Assembly (NCBI GenBank): GCA_030694985.1
Contig: JAUYTV010000037.1
Span: forward strand, 146,645 to 210,644
Source of the DNA: Methanoregula sp.
Lineage (GTDB): Archaea > Halobacteriota > Methanomicrobia > Methanomicrobiales > Methanospirillaceae
DNA length: 64,000 bases
Direction of reading: 5' to 3'
A program made the translations under genes and the position numbers. Under the pieces are notes generated by a model, which worked only from the letters and a program-made list of their open reading frames with translations, was not told the DNA's origin and made no database searches. How positions within the stretch are numbered: the stretch's first letter is position 1; every line of letters starts with the position of its first letter. Positions 22,075 through 30,895 of this stretch are shown here, one piece after another.

Positions 22075-22240
22075 TGGTCAGTGGGGGCACTTTGGATCCA
22101 AAGCCCGGGATCTCTTTCTTTTTCACACTACTGTCTCGCAGGGAGTTGCAGACGCTAACATGAGGGGGATTGGGTCACATAAAGCAGGGACAAAGGAGCC
22201 GCACAACCGGGTTAAAATACATTATGCCCCCACTGACAAC
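22075..22240. mobile_element. MITE-like element with inverted ends
   Basis: TGGTCAGTGGGGGCAC at 22075-22090 and its near-exact reverse complement TGCCCCCACTGACAAC at 22225-22240 face each other, enclosing about 166 bp without a gene. The shared core is GTCAGTGGGGGCA (13 of 13). The left end runs into a perfect 14-bp palindrome CTTTGGATCCAAAG (22090-22103). The structure is that of a small non-autonomous element; no transposase in the window has matching ends. No target duplication could be identified with confidence. Confidence 0.5.
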
Positions 22241-22333
22241 CCTCAGGTCTTGGGCCGGTTTGATACAAGGCAAAGCATTTTGTCTACTGACAATTTGACG
22301 TATTTTGGGATATCCTGCGAGAATAAGAAAGGG

Positions 22334-22349
22334 TGGTCAGTGGGGGCAC
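22334..22349 (+). repeat. Solo third copy of the MITE-like end sequence
   Basis: TGGTCAGTGGGGGCAC recurs here exactly, about 94 bp after the right end of the element and in the orientation of its left end. The stretch 22047-22475 otherwise holds no gene, only this repeat family and the peroxiredoxin promoter. The weak frame at 22160-22375 has no similarity I recognise. Confidence 0.55.
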
Positions 22350-22475
22350 TTTTAATGTGGGGGTTGGAGGAGTAAAGAGACCCGGAAGGTGACTCAATAC
22401 CCGGCACAAGAGATCCTGCATCCATGCAAAACCTCATCCCTAATGGATACAAGAACACACAACTATGGTGATGCC

Positions 22476-22946
22476 ATGACACAAGCCGGTATGGCGCATG
22501 TAGGGGATGTTGCACGGAATTTCTCGTTAAAAGACCAGAATGATAAGACGTTTGATCTCTATGAACAGGCCGGTAAACGCGTACTCCTTTCCTTCCACCC
22601 ACTCGCGTGGACAGAGTACTGCGCAGCCCAGATGAAATCGCTGGAGGAGAACCGGGACGTGCTCCTCGCAAAAAACTGCGTGCCGGTCGGCATCAGCGTC
22701 GATTCGATTCCCTGCAAAAAAGAGTGGGCAAAGAGCTTATCGATAAAGCATACGCCGCTGCTCTGCGATTTCTGGCCACATGGTGCTATCGCCATGAAAT
22801 ACGGGCTCTTCCGGGACGAGAACGGTTTTTCCGAACGGGCGAACGTAATCGTTGATGAGAAGCAGAAGGTTATCTTTGTGAAAATCTACCCGCTGCATTC
22901 AGTACCGGACATTAAGGAAATCATTGCGTTCATCGAGAAGGGATAA
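22476..22946 (+). CDS. Peroxiredoxin (AhpC/TSA-like)
   Basis: About 156 residues with a thioredoxin fold. The peroxidatic Cys is in FHPLAWTEYCAAQM (usual pattern HPLAFTxVC), and a second Cys in SIPCKKEW may resolve it. GDVARNFSLKDQNDKTFDL is the usual N terminus and VIVDEKQKVIFVKIYP the C-terminal strand. Reduces peroxides with thiol donors. The ATG at 22476 has GGTG five bases upstream and starts near the family's normal N terminus; the frame opens earlier at 22389. Fits the oxidant-defence theme with katG. Confidence 0.87.
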   Translation: MTQAGMAHVGDVARNFSLKDQNDKTFDLYEQAGKRVLLSFHPLAWTEYCAAQMKSLEENRDVLLAKNCVPVGISVDSIPCKKEWAKSLSIKHTPLLCDFWPHGAIAMKYGLFRDENGFSERANVIVDEKQKVIFVKIYPLHSVPDIKEIIAFIEKG

Positions 22947-23006
22947 CCTGACGGGGGATAGTCAGATATGAACGGCTGAATCGTGACGATTCAATCTTCC
23001 GTTTGA

Positions 23007-23504
23007 TTATTGATGAAGCATCATCATATTCGGGACCGGTTCAAACCCGATATTTTCATACAAAGGTCGTCCTGCATCGCTGGCGAAGAGATACAGGCGT
23101 TTGATTCCCTGACTCCTGCAATAATTTGCCGCTTCCTGGGTAATGTCGCGGGCATAATGCTGATGCCTGTACTCTTTTTCCGTATAGATACTATGGAGAA
23201 ATGCAATCCGTGGTGAGAGATCATGGGGAACCGGGACATACACAACAATACTTATCGCTCCGCTGGAAACGATCTGGTCCCCAATCTGAACGACCCATGA
23301 GCTACAGGTTCCGGATTTGAATTCATTGGTGAGTTTTTTTGCATATTCTTTCTCAAGTGATGCAAGTCCTGACGGGTCTGTCGGAATACCTTTTATTTCC
23401 CAAATTTCTTCAAACATCATCCGGTGATGTTTTGCAAGAACAGTGATATCGTCAGGAGTGGCAACCCGTAAACATACTTCCTTGTTACTGGCCGGCTCGT
23501 TCAT
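23007..23504 (-). CDS. GNAT-family N-acetyltransferase
   Basis: 165 residues. VCLRVATPDDITVLAKHH is a typical N terminus; the acetyl-CoA loop region is SIYTEKEYRHQHYARDITQEA, a variant of Q/R-x-x-G-x-G/A (here RHQHYA, with His in place of the first Gly), and the end RLYLFASDAGRPLYENIGFEPV is typical. The substrate (small molecule or protein amine) is unknown. Single gene with convergent peroxiredoxin downstream. Confidence 0.87.
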   Translation of the reverse strand: MNEPASNKEVCLRVATPDDITVLAKHHRMMFEEIWEIKGIPTDPSGLASLEKEYAKKLTNEFKSGTCSSWVVQIGDQIVSSGAISIVVYVPVPHDLSPRIAFLHSIYTEKEYRHQHYARDITQEAANYCRSQGIKRLYLFASDAGRPLYENIGFEPVPNMMMLHQ

Positions 23505-23625
23505 CCATCAAACCTCAATACCGTATTGAATGATGTCAAAGTACCCCCTTTTAGAAACCGGGAAAGCCATGGTAATCATGACCAGAAAACAGGAAAAGAA
23601 AAAGTGATTATGTTCCGTAGAACCA

Positions 23626-24381
23626 TCACCCGATATAACTGAGCTCTTCGTCTTTTAACTTCTCACCTGCGACAAGACCCTCGATGACTTTTTCCATCTC
23701 TGAAGCCCGGTCATTGAGTTTCGTTGGATCGATCGGTACATCGATGAGTTTTGAGAGCACCCCCAGCACATTGGCTGCACTCATCGGGTCAACGAGGTAC
23801 CCGCTGGTCTCCCCCATCAGGCAGACTGCATCAATGCCGCGCTGTGCAGAGAGTCCCAGCATAAGACCGGCAGCCCCGATGATCCCGCCACCGGGTTCAT
23901 CGCGGTTGAATGTAACGCCGGCATCTTCCAGGTCCGGGCGCAACTCTGCACGGTTCACAGCACCCAGCACCCGGGGCTCGTTCACGAGATGGCCGACACC
24001 AAAACCTCCGAGCGTGTAGATGCGTTTTACTTTGAGTTCTTCAGCTATCTCGCAGTACTGGTCAGCAAGGATATAGTGCCCTTCATTTGAAGTGCTCTGG
24101 TGATCGCCGACAAGAAAGACGATATCGCGTCCCTCTGACTGGTACAGGAAAAGCTCGTTTCTCGCGAGACGGGCTAGACCTGTTTCATCGAGAAGCACCT
24201 GGGGGGGAAAATAGATCGAATGAATCTCTCCAATCTTCTCGGCCTTGAGCATGTGGATCATGTACTCGGCTACTAACTTTCCGACCTGTCCGATGCCGGG
24301 CAGACCTTCGATCAGGATCGGATCTACCGGGTGCTTTTCCTTGAAACTCTCAAGGTAACTGACTGTGATATCCTCAATCAT
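23626..24381 (-). CDS. PAC2-family proteasome assembly chaperone-like protein
   Basis: 251 residues of the archaeal PAC2 (DUF75) family: [73 protein letters not shown] and [20 protein letters not shown] are conserved pieces. By analogy to the eukaryotic PAC2 it may help assemble the proteasome or act as an ATP-grasp-adjacent chaperone; this is not proven. Its ATG overlaps the nop10 stop (ATGA), placing it at the end of the replication/translation operon. Confidence 0.88.
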   Translation of the reverse strand: MIEDITVSYLESFKEKHPVDPILIEGLPGIGQVGKLVAEYMIHMLKAEKIGEIHSIYFPPQVLLDETGLARLARNELFLYQSEGRDIVFLVGDHQSTSNEGHYILADQYCEIAEELKVKRIYTLGGFGVGHLVNEPRVLGAVNRAELRPDLEDAGVTFNRDEPGGGIIGAAGLMLGLSAQRGIDAVCLMGETSGYLVDPMSAANVLGVLSKLIDVPIDPTKLNDRASEMEKVIEGLVAGEKLKDEELSYIG

Positions 24382-24530
24382 GCTTTACTCAGTCTCCGGT
24401 ACTTACCGTATTTGTCTTCAGGTGAATAACGGGCCGGGTGGGCCACAATGGTTGGCTTGCCACAGGCAGGACAGGTTAAAGAAAGGGTATAGATCTGGTC
24501 CGCTAAGCAGCGCCTTATCCTTCCACTCAT
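24378..24530 (-). CDS. nop10: H/ACA RNP protein Nop10
   Basis: A 50-residue protein, short enough to be missed by length cut-offs. It starts MSGRIRRC and contains [20 protein letters not shown] and [13 protein letters not shown], the typical archaeal Nop10 layout: a zinc ribbon (here with Cys at the second pair and Cys8 near the start) followed by a basic helix. It binds Cbf5 and box H/ACA RNA in the pseudouridylation complex. It overlaps the aIF2-alpha stop by ATGA and the PAC2 start by ATGA, so the three are translationally coupled. Confidence 0.95.
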   Translation of the reverse strand: MSGRIRRCLADQIYTLSLTCPACGKPTIVAHPARYSPEDKYGKYRRLSKA

Positions 24531-25315
24531 TGACTCTTCCCGGACTTCGGTTTCTTGATGAGCTTGCCTTCACCTTCGGATTTCTCGACAACTGCAATTG
24601 CCGCATTGGCTGCCTTTTCAATCGCTTTTTCCGCCTTCTTGTAATCCGGAGCAGTCACCTTAATCCGGTAGAGAGGTGCGCCAAGATATAAAAGTTCAAT
24701 GGAAACACCGGCAATCTTTGGCTCTGCGCTTTTTAACGCCTTCTTAATCACAGAGATGCCGTCAGGAGCTGAACAGGTGAGATGCAGGTGACCTGTCACT
24801 TCAACGCTTGGGACTTTGACATTTTCCTTAGCAACATTGAGGAGTGCATCTGAGACTTTCTTTGAAAAACCAAGTTTTTTTACCGTTGTCTCAGGGTCGA
24901 TGACAAGATCTTCAAAGACCGGGTAGAATGCACCGTATTTACTGAAGATCTCATCTTCAATCTTTCTGGCATCATCACCGGATTGTTCTGCGGCAAACCC
25001 AAGCCACTTCTGGGCTTTAGACTCGTTTTTCCACTCGCGGATCTTCACGCGCCGCTGGTGTTCGTTTACGTCTTTTAAGGAGAGATCAATGTGGCCACGG
25101 CTCCGGTCAACATTGAGCACCTTACATACGATCTTCTGGCCCTCACGGACATGGTCACGGATATGCTTGATCCAGCCGGTTGCAATTTCAGAGATGGGGA
25201 TGAGCCCCGGCCGACCCCCATACTCATCCAGCGATACGAACGCTACAAAGTCCTTGACATTTACTACTGTGCAAACGACAAGTTCTGCTTCCTGTGGCCA
25301 CTCTCTGTCCTGCAT
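24527..25315 (-). CDS. Translation initiation factor aIF2 alpha subunit
   Basis: About 262 residues. The N-terminal S1 domain (about 12-85: [22 protein letters not shown]...GLIPISEIA) binds RNA, a helical domain follows, and the C-terminal alpha/beta domain (about 175-260) binds the gamma subunit. Part of the trimeric aIF2 that delivers initiator tRNA to the small ribosomal subunit. ATG at 25315 gives the family N terminus (M...REWP). A GTG at 25327 would overlap the rps27e stop as GTGA and is the alternative start. Confidence 0.95.
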   Translation of the reverse strand: MQDREWPQEAELVVCTVVNVKDFVAFVSLDEYGGRPGLIPISEIATGWIKHIRDHVREGQKIVCKVLNVDRSRGHIDLSLKDVNEHQRRVKIREWKNESKAQKWLGFAAEQSGDDARKIEDEIFSKYGAFYPVFEDLVIDPETTVKKLGFSKKVSDALLNVAKENVKVPSVEVTGHLHLTCSAPDGISVIKKALKSAEPKIAGVSIELLYLGAPLYRIKVTAPDYKKAEKAIEKAANAAIAVVEKSEGEGKLIKKPKSGKSQ

Positions 25316-25323
25316 GGGTAATA

Positions 25324-25512
25324 TCACTTGAGCTCTGAGACGATCTCAGCCTTGATGCTTGCCTTGCCCCCTGCAGGGGTTGCAAGATCATGTCCGCAGA
25401 CTATGCACTTTACCGTGGTGCTTGCCTTTTCAAAGATGGTCTGCTCGTTCTCACAGTCAGGACACTTTACCTTATAGAATTTACTCCGGTTCTCCCGAAT
25501 TACGCTTACCAT
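25324..25512 (-). CDS. rps27e: Ribosomal protein S27e
   Basis: 62 residues with a zinc ribbon, VKCPDCENEQTIFEKASTTVKCIVCG (CPDC...CIVC), followed by LATPAGGKA and the usual short tail. Component of the archaeal/eukaryotic small ribosomal subunit. Six bases downstream of rpl44e and directly upstream of aIF2-alpha. Confidence 0.97.
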   Translation of the reverse strand: MVSVIRENRSKFYKVKCPDCENEQTIFEKASTTVKCIVCGHDLATPAGGKASIKAEIVSELK

Positions 25513-25518
25513 TATTGC

Positions 25519-25797
25519 TCACTCCGTCAGTTCAAACTTTGCGACACGGAAACCCTTGCGCAGGTGGGCCTTTTTGCAGGTGACACAGCGGTACCGGACG
25601 TTGATCTTCTTCGTCGGCTTATCGCCGCCGGGCACCTTTGAGAATTTACCCATGTTGCCTACTTTTCCCCTGCGTGCCTTCTGGCGGTCGATCCAGTGTA
25701 GGCCGGTTGTTTTGCCTTTCTTTACCTTCTCAACCTCATGAATCTGGTGAGTCCGGCAGAAAGGGCAATAGGTGTTGAATTTAGCTGGCATTTTCAT
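25519..25797 (-). CDS. rpl44e: Ribosomal protein L44e
   Basis: 92 residues beginning [17 protein letters not shown], with a second Cys pair in [11 protein letters not shown], together a zinc-binding site. Typical basic middle ([17 protein letters not shown]). Large-subunit protein shared by archaea and eukaryotes. The ATG at 25797 matches the family start; sequence upstream in frame is not conserved. Confidence 0.96.
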   Translation of the reverse strand: MKMPAKFNTYCPFCRTHQIHEVEKVKKGKTTGLHWIDRQKARRGKVGNMGKFSKVPGGDKPTKKINVRYRCVTCKKAHLRKGFRVAKFELTE

Positions 25798-25835
25798 AAA
25801 ATTTTCACCGATAATTTGGATATCGAATACCAATA

Positions 25836-26498
25836 TTATTTACAAAGATTGATATTTAAGACTATGTTGCGTTCACTTAAGACCGCAGCATTCCGCTCAG
25901 GAAGCGTCACTATATCTCCTTTTGAAAGAGTATAAATCCTCCCATCCACTCCCATGAACGAGTCCATGTCTTCAAGTGCGCGGACAAGTACACAGGGATG
26001 AGTGTGTGGCAGGTGTGCCTTGTGCTGCGCAGCAACCGGAATGGCAGGGATACCCGCATCATCGGACACAGATTCCGGTTCACCGCTTTCGTCCCCATCA
26101 ATTTCCGTTGTTACCGGGATCGGCGGGAGATTATTAAGGAGAATGCCCTGGCACTGTTCGATCGCCGCAGTGATCTGGTCAAACATCTCCCTTTCTGCAG
26201 GGATAGTGCGTTTTACTTCATCCCGATCGTAATAATTGCCCTCGGCATGCATGATCGTGAGGGCAAGGATCTTACGGGAACGGATGGCAAAGAGGTCATA
26301 AAGAGTTTCTTTGATTGCCAGCGTCTCTTCGATCAGGGCCCGGGCTTCTTCGGACAGGGGATCGTCGAGTGCATATACTTTTGTCGTGAGTGATGAGAGC
26401 TCTTCATGTCCGCGCTCAAAAATATCCGAAGCCGTTGCTGTCAGCCTCCCCGTCTCCCGTTCGGATAGCAGGATACTGCGCAGATCGTCAAGCTTCAT
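25836..26498 (-). CDS. GINS complex subunit (archaeal Gins51-like)
   Basis: 220 residues. The N-terminal helical A domain ([17 protein letters not shown], ...[16 protein letters not shown]) and, after a variable acidic linker (about 135-160), a small beta-rich B domain ([20 protein letters not shown]...GDIVTLPE) give the order of archaeal Gins51/Gins15. GINS links MCM helicase, primase and GAN nuclease at the replication fork. It sits 8 nt downstream of priS, the common archaeal arrangement. Confidence 0.87.
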   Translation of the reverse strand: MKLDDLRSILLSERETGRLTATASDIFERGHEELSSLTTKVYALDDPLSEEARALIEETLAIKETLYDLFAIRSRKILALTIMHAEGNYYDRDEVKRTIPAEREMFDQITAAIEQCQGILLNNLPPIPVTTEIDGDESGEPESVSDDAGIPAIPVAAQHKAHLPHTHPCVLVRALEDMDSFMGVDGRIYTLSKGDIVTLPERNAAVLSERNIVLNINLCK

Positions 26499-26506
26499 CG
26501 TTTACC

Positions 26507-27640
26507 TCAGGCAATCTCTGCCATACCCCGACAGCAGACAAATACTGCTACTGCTTCTGGTACAGTATTGATGCCTTTTTGGAGCTCATAAGTACTTCCG
26601 AGCATCGGCATCTTAAGCGCAATGCGACAATCAACCTTCACATCCCGCGTGCCAAAGATGACCGCATCCGTGAGCGGGTCGAAATCATGCAGCTCGCGGA
26701 GTTCCAGCGGCTGTACCCGCATCCCGCTCCCTCCGTGCAGAGATGTGGGCAGGCGGATTAACCGTTTTGTATCCGTAGTAACGGGTTCATCGGCAAGCGC
26801 TGCACGGGCGAGCAGGCGTTTTTTAAACTCGCCCTCCTGCTGGGCGATGACTACCGACAGGACACGGCTGGTTTTTATGATACCCGGAGAGGGATTCCTG
26901 GCTATGTCAGCAAGAATCTCTTCACGGTTTTTCAAAAATGTGAGGGCTGAATCTTTTCCAATGCCTTCCATACCGGTGAGATGGTTCATGGCTTCTTGTT
27001 CGGGCATTGTACCTACCCATTGGAGGTAGCCGGTCAGTGCCTCCCGGTAACGGTTCGGCCAGCCGGGGTTCTGTGTTTTTTTCCCGGTCAGCATGGCCGC
27101 AGGATCGATACCAATCGCGCAGACATAATCGATTAGCTCCCGTCGCTCGGCACTTCCCCAGCCACGGAACGCAAGATCCCGTACATGGACATGGTAACCC
27201 CGTCCTCCCGAAAAGACCAGCTCAATGGTCTTTGGATCCATGCCAAACTCATCGAGCAGCATCGCGAGGAGCTTTTCAGTTTCCTCTTTTACCCGGGCAA
27301 GCATCTGGTCATAGGGGCCGCGAACGATATGGTCTGCATCGAGATCGAAGATCAGGTCCGCCCCGCACCAGCCCTTCTCTGCCATGGTGCCGGCATCCGG
27401 TCTCTCGTAATATGCAGTCGAGTAATAGGTGTGCTGTGGAACGAGGTTTTTGAGGTACTCAAAGAGTTCGTCCCTACCCGAGAACCCTACGTGTCGTCGC
27501 ATGCGCATCTCTGTTGCACCGGGATTGAAGAGCACAAAACCCCATTCGCGCTGCTCAAGGGCCGGGGGTGCAACGAGCACGGTCTTTTTGTAATAATCCG
27601 TAAACCGCTGCCGGATAAATGCAGTTGTCGCCGGGTTCAT
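26507..27640 (-). CDS. priS: DNA primase small (catalytic) subunit PriS
   Basis: 377 residues of the archaeo-eukaryotic primase family. The catalytic acids are in GADLIFDLDADH and the phosphate-binding His region in VFSGGRGYHVHV; RLPTSLHGGSGMRVQPL is the conserved C-terminal motif. It makes RNA/DNA primers with the PriL subunit, which is not in this window. Its ATG overlaps the elp3 stop (ATGA). Confidence 0.96.
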   Translation of the reverse strand: MNPATTAFIRQRFTDYYKKTVLVAPPALEQREWGFVLFNPGATEMRMRRHVGFSGRDELFEYLKNLVPQHTYYSTAYYERPDAGTMAEKGWCGADLIFDLDADHIVRGPYDQMLARVKEETEKLLAMLLDEFGMDPKTIELVFSGGRGYHVHVRDLAFRGWGSAERRELIDYVCAIGIDPAAMLTGKKTQNPGWPNRYREALTGYLQWVGTMPEQEAMNHLTGMEGIGKDSALTFLKNREEILADIARNPSPGIIKTSRVLSVVIAQQEGEFKKRLLARAALADEPVTTDTKRLIRLPTSLHGGSGMRVQPLELRELHDFDPLTDAVIFGTRDVKVDCRIALKMPMLGSTYELQKGINTVPEAVAVFVCCRGMAEIA

Positions 27641-29214
27641 GGCATCTCCTTAACCATATATGGTCCCGCACGTTCATAGCCCTGCCTCCTGTAATACGGG
27701 CGCACACCCATGCCGCTCATGACTGCGAGGCGGGAGAATCCGGCCTCTTTGGTAATCTCTTCTGCCCGTGCCAGCAGTACCCGCCCATAATTGCGGTGCT
27801 GCCACTCCTCCGGTTCAGCATCCCTGCCTACAGGAACAAGACTGCCGTACACGTGGAGTTCACGCATAAGTGCGGCATTCTCCAGCTCGAAACGGTAAAC
27901 CATCGAAGGGAAGCGCAGACGGGTAAACCCGATGAGTGAGTCATTGGAAACTGCGGAGATGAAATGCTCTGTCCCGCCGCAGCACTCGTACTTTTTCATC
28001 GTGATCTCTGGTTCAGCAAGCGAGGGGAGACGTCCAATCTCCCGGCAGCGGATGCAGCGACATTTCCTTTTTGTATCTTTCAGCCGGTTCTGGGCAAGCT
28101 GCCGGAAGTTGGAATGCCTTGAGCCGGCAACGATCAGCTTGGCCGGAATATCGCGCTGGATCCGCTGGAGCCGGACAAATTCCGGAATCCGGGATTTTGC
28201 ATAAGCGATGAGTTCGATCAGTTCATCTTCCGGGTACGGGGCATAGATCCCCTGCTGCCAGTGCTTCTCGATCTCTGAGCCCGGTGTGACAAGCGTGGGA
28301 TAGATCTTGAGGAAATCCGGCATGAACCGGGAATCCGTAAAGATCGTATCAAACATGTTTTTGTCGGACTCTATTGTGGATGTGGGAAGATTGGGCATCA
28401 TGTGGAACCCGACTTTAAGCCCGGCATCGCGGAGCAGGGTGTTTGCCGCTACGGTGTCTTCAACCGTGCATCCGCGCCGGTTGTAGGTTAGAATTGCATT
28501 GTCCACATGCTGAACACCTAGTTCTACTTTTGTTACGCCGAGGTTAAGCATCCGGTCAATATGCTCGCGCCTGCACCAGTCCGGCCGGGTTTCAAACGTG
28601 ATCGCAACACAGCGGACCGCAGCCCGCTCGTTATCATTCTCTACGGATACGACATCAGGGGGTTCTGGGGCCGGAGTGCCCCCCGGGTAGGTGTTCATCG
28701 ATTCAATGCAGCGTGAGACAAACTGCTCCTGGTACTCGGGAGGGCGGGCAGTCATGGTTCCGCCCATGACAATCAGTTCCACCTTGTCCACCCGGTGACC
28801 GAGAAGTTCAAACTGTTCGAGCCGGGCATGCACCTGCATAAACGGATCATAGTTGTGTTCACGTGCCCGGAGGGCTGCCGGTTCTTCTCCTGTGTAACTC
28901 TGGGGCGACTGGTACGGGTGCTCAGGCCCTCCGGGGCAGGGCAGGCATTTGCCATGCGGACATGGTGATGGTGAAGTCATCACCGCAACCGGTGCAACAC
29001 CTGAGAGGGTACGGGTGGGTTTAACGAGAAGGATTTTCCGCAGAATCTTCTTCTCCTCCGGTAATGCAGCGGCAAGAATCGCAGAGTTTTTTGGCACTGC
29101 GGACAGCCGGTACTTCTTGCAGATGTCGATCTTTACTGCAACGATTGCATCATCACCGGGGGTTAAGGTGAGGATGCGGGAGATCATCTCCCGAAATGCC
29201 AGCGCCTCATCCAT
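27637..29214 (-). CDS. elp3: Elp3-family tRNA uridine-34 acetyltransferase
   Basis: 525 residues. Radical SAM-type N-terminal domain with the Elp3 Cys arrangement (CPHGKCLPCPGGP) and GGTMTARPPEYQ; C-terminal GNAT acetyltransferase domain (about 370-525) with WQHRNYGRVLLARAEEI as acetyl-CoA loop and YYRRQGYERAGPYMV at the end. It modifies wobble uridine of tRNA through acetyl-CoA, a first step of the cm5U group. Heads the archaeal cluster down to PAC2 together with UPF0058 5 nt upstream. Confidence 0.95.
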   Translation of the reverse strand: MDEALAFREMISRILTLTPGDDAIVAVKIDICKKYRLSAVPKNSAILAAALPEEKKILRKILLVKPTRTLSGVAPVAVMTSPSPCPHGKCLPCPGGPEHPYQSPQSYTGEEPAALRAREHNYDPFMQVHARLEQFELLGHRVDKVELIVMGGTMTARPPEYQEQFVSRCIESMNTYPGGTPAPEPPDVVSVENDNERAAVRCVAITFETRPDWCRREHIDRMLNLGVTKVELGVQHVDNAILTYNRRGCTVEDTVAANTLLRDAGLKVGFHMMPNLPTSTIESDKNMFDTIFTDSRFMPDFLKIYPTLVTPGSEIEKHWQQGIYAPYPEDELIELIAYAKSRIPEFVRLQRIQRDIPAKLIVAGSRHSNFRQLAQNRLKDTKRKCRCIRCREIGRLPSLAEPEITMKKYECCGGTEHFISAVSNDSLIGFTRLRFPSMVYRFELENAALMRELHVYGSLVPVGRDAEPEEWQHRNYGRVLLARAEEITKEAGFSRLAVMSGMGVRPYYRRQGYERAGPYMVKEMP

Positions 29215-29219
29215 AAGAT

Positions 29220-29486
29220 TTAATGTTCTGCTGCAACTTTTTGCGATGCAGTCTCTGAAGAATAGTTCAATACAGGCAATGGTTTGCCGTGGATATGGGA
29301 AACAATCTCATCTCCCAGCGTGAGGAGAGCATCTTTGTGGGCTTTTTTATCTTTATGAATATGAACAGGAGAAATTTCCAGCGAGGCATAACGTTCTGTC
29401 TGAATTTCCTCGTTGGTGACGCCTTCGTAGTACTTCTTGATGTGAATCATCAGCATATGTAAATGTAGCAACTCTTCTTTTTGCAC
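29220..29486 (-). CDS. UPF0058 family protein
   Basis: 88 residues of the archaeal UPF0058 group: KEELLHLHMLMIHIKKYY, SPVHIHKDKKAHKDALLTLGDEIVSHI. It is rich in His, suggesting metal binding. GTG start at 29486 with GGTGA about five bases upstream. Five bases before elp3, so probably in the same transcript. Function not known. Confidence 0.85.
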   Translation of the reverse strand: MQKEELLHLHMLMIHIKKYYEGVTNEEIQTERYASLEISPVHIHKDKKAHKDALLTLGDEIVSHIHGKPLPVLNYSSETASQKVAAEH

Positions 29487-29506
29487 ACTATCACCTTCTC
29501 CAGAAA

Positions 29507-29520
29507 GTTAGTATTTTTTA
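29507..29520. promoter_or_regulatory. Shared divergent promoter region (UPF0058/elp3 operon and ADP-ribosylglycohydrolase)
   Basis: The A/T-rich block TTAGTATTTTTTAGAC lies about 25 nt from both divergent starts (29486 and 29536) and could act as TATA box in both directions. The glycohydrolase side would be leaderless. Confidence 0.35.
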
Positions 29521-29535
29521 GACTACACATATAGC

Positions 29536-30426
29536 TTGCTGGTGACATTTATATCTGGAAAGCTGCGGCACGTAGGATCGCTAATTTCGCTCGCAATTGG
29601 GGATGCATTGGGTGCGCCATTGGAAGGATCTCTGCAATCTGAAGCGTGGGTGACAGAAATGCGTCCCGGTGGGCGCCATTTCCGGAAAAAGGGTGCGATC
29701 ACAGACGACACCCTGCAAGCCATGGCAGTTGCAGAATCGCTCGCTTATTGCAAGGAATTCAACCAAAAAGACCTTATATCTCGGTTATTTTCCGGGTACG
29801 AAAAACGCCCGGAATGGTACGGTCCCACATCTTCATTATTTTTTGATCTGGTAAAAAACGGGACCCTGCCGCACCATGCCGCATGGCTTGTGCACCAGCG
29901 TCGTGGGGGCAGCCGGACAAATGGGTGTGTGATGCGTGGGTTCCCGTTAGGGATCTTCTATCCCGCCCCGGAAGTTTATGCAATAAGTCTGGCCTGCTCG
30001 CGGCTCACGCACTATGATCCGGTTGGCGGTCACTGCTCAGCGTTCCTGAACGTGATGGTGAGCGATATGGTCAGGGGGATGTCCCGGTCGCGGGCATTCA
30101 GGCATGCACGATCGCTCTGCACTGATCCGGAAGTACATGCCGTGCTGGGAAATTATCCGGGGCATGCCCCGAACCCATCGCTGGACGCGGTGCTCTGCTC
30201 CCATGCAGCCCTGTCCTGCTTTATGAATGCCCGCACACTTAAAGGAGCGATCCTGTCTGCGATCAATCTTGGGGGGGATGCAGATACGGTGGGGGCGTGT
30301 TGTGGTGCACTGGCGGGGGCGTACTGGGGTATGGATGCGATTCCAAAAAGGTGGTGTGCTGATTTGGAGAATTATGATGAACTGGTCCGGTTTGCGGATC
30401 AGCTCTGGCAGTTTGCAGAACAATAA
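29536..30426 (+). CDS. ADP-ribosylglycohydrolase family protein
   Basis: 296 residues. The N-terminal SLAIGDALGAPLEG, the metal-binding ITDDTLQAMAVAESL and the C-terminal NLGGDADTVGACCGALAGAYWG are the three dinuclear Mg-site motifs of the DraG/ARH family, which removes ADP-ribose from proteins or small molecules. The start is TTG at 29536 or GTG at 29542; no ATG lies before the first motif. The target is unknown; no DraT-like ADP-ribosyltransferase lies nearby. Confidence 0.88.
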   Translation: MLVTFISGKLRHVGSLISLAIGDALGAPLEGSLQSEAWVTEMRPGGRHFRKKGAITDDTLQAMAVAESLAYCKEFNQKDLISRLFSGYEKRPEWYGPTSSLFFDLVKNGTLPHHAAWLVHQRRGGSRTNGCVMRGFPLGIFYPAPEVYAISLACSRLTHYDPVGGHCSAFLNVMVSDMVRGMSRSRAFRHARSLCTDPEVHAVLGNYPGHAPNPSLDAVLCSHAALSCFMNARTLKGAILSAINLGGDADTVGACCGALAGAYWGMDAIPKRWCADLENYDELVRFADQLWQFAEQ

Positions 30427-30441
30427 TCATGGTTTGTGGAA

Positions 30442-30888
30442 TTATGCCGGTCGTATCTCAACCAGCTTCAGCGCCCGCCCCTTATCGCAGATGTCAGGAG
30501 CATTTCCCAGCACATCAATAACAATATACTTCTCCCCTTCATTTACACCATCAGGACGACAGAGCTGGTAACTCCGGCAGTCACCCTTGTTGCAGGAGAG
30601 TTCGGGTTTTATCTTTGAGTTGATGATCGCCATATCTGCATTTATAAGGGCAGTTATTGGCGCTTCCATCACCTCGACTGCGGTTGCGCCGTTTAAGTGC
30701 ACCGCACAATCATGATGGGTGGTCCGGACCGTAACAATGCGGTACTTCCTTCCCTTCTGGAGATTATGACACGCCTTTTTTACCTTGCAGGTATCGCATT
30801 CAGCAACTTCACCCTCATAGATGAACTCAACATTAGGCTTTGCAAGAACGGTTCCCATGAGCGTTACCTTCGTTTTTGTCTCTGTCAT
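30442..30888 (-). CDS. UPF0179 family protein
   Basis: 148 residues of an archaeal family. Two Cys clusters are present: AECDTCKVKKAC near residue 30 and LSCNKGDCRSYQLC near 115, able to bind zinc or an Fe-S cluster. No proven role. ATG at 30888 (MTETKTKVTLMG) chosen as the family start. It lies 7 nt after egsA on the same strand and is likely co-transcribed with it. Confidence 0.86.
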   Translation of the reverse strand: MTETKTKVTLMGTVLAKPNVEFIYEGEVAECDTCKVKKACHNLQKGRKYRIVTVRTTHHDCAVHLNGATAVEVMEAPITALINADMAIINSKIKPELSCNKGDCRSYQLCRPDGVNEGEKYIVIDVLGNAPDICDKGRALKLVEIRPA

Positions 30889-30895
30889 AAGCCAC

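Noticed and set aside
25316..25327. GTG start of aIF2-alpha overlapping rps27e
   Set aside because: Possible by coupling, but the ATG at 25315 gives the usual family N terminus; kept as an alternative in the entry.
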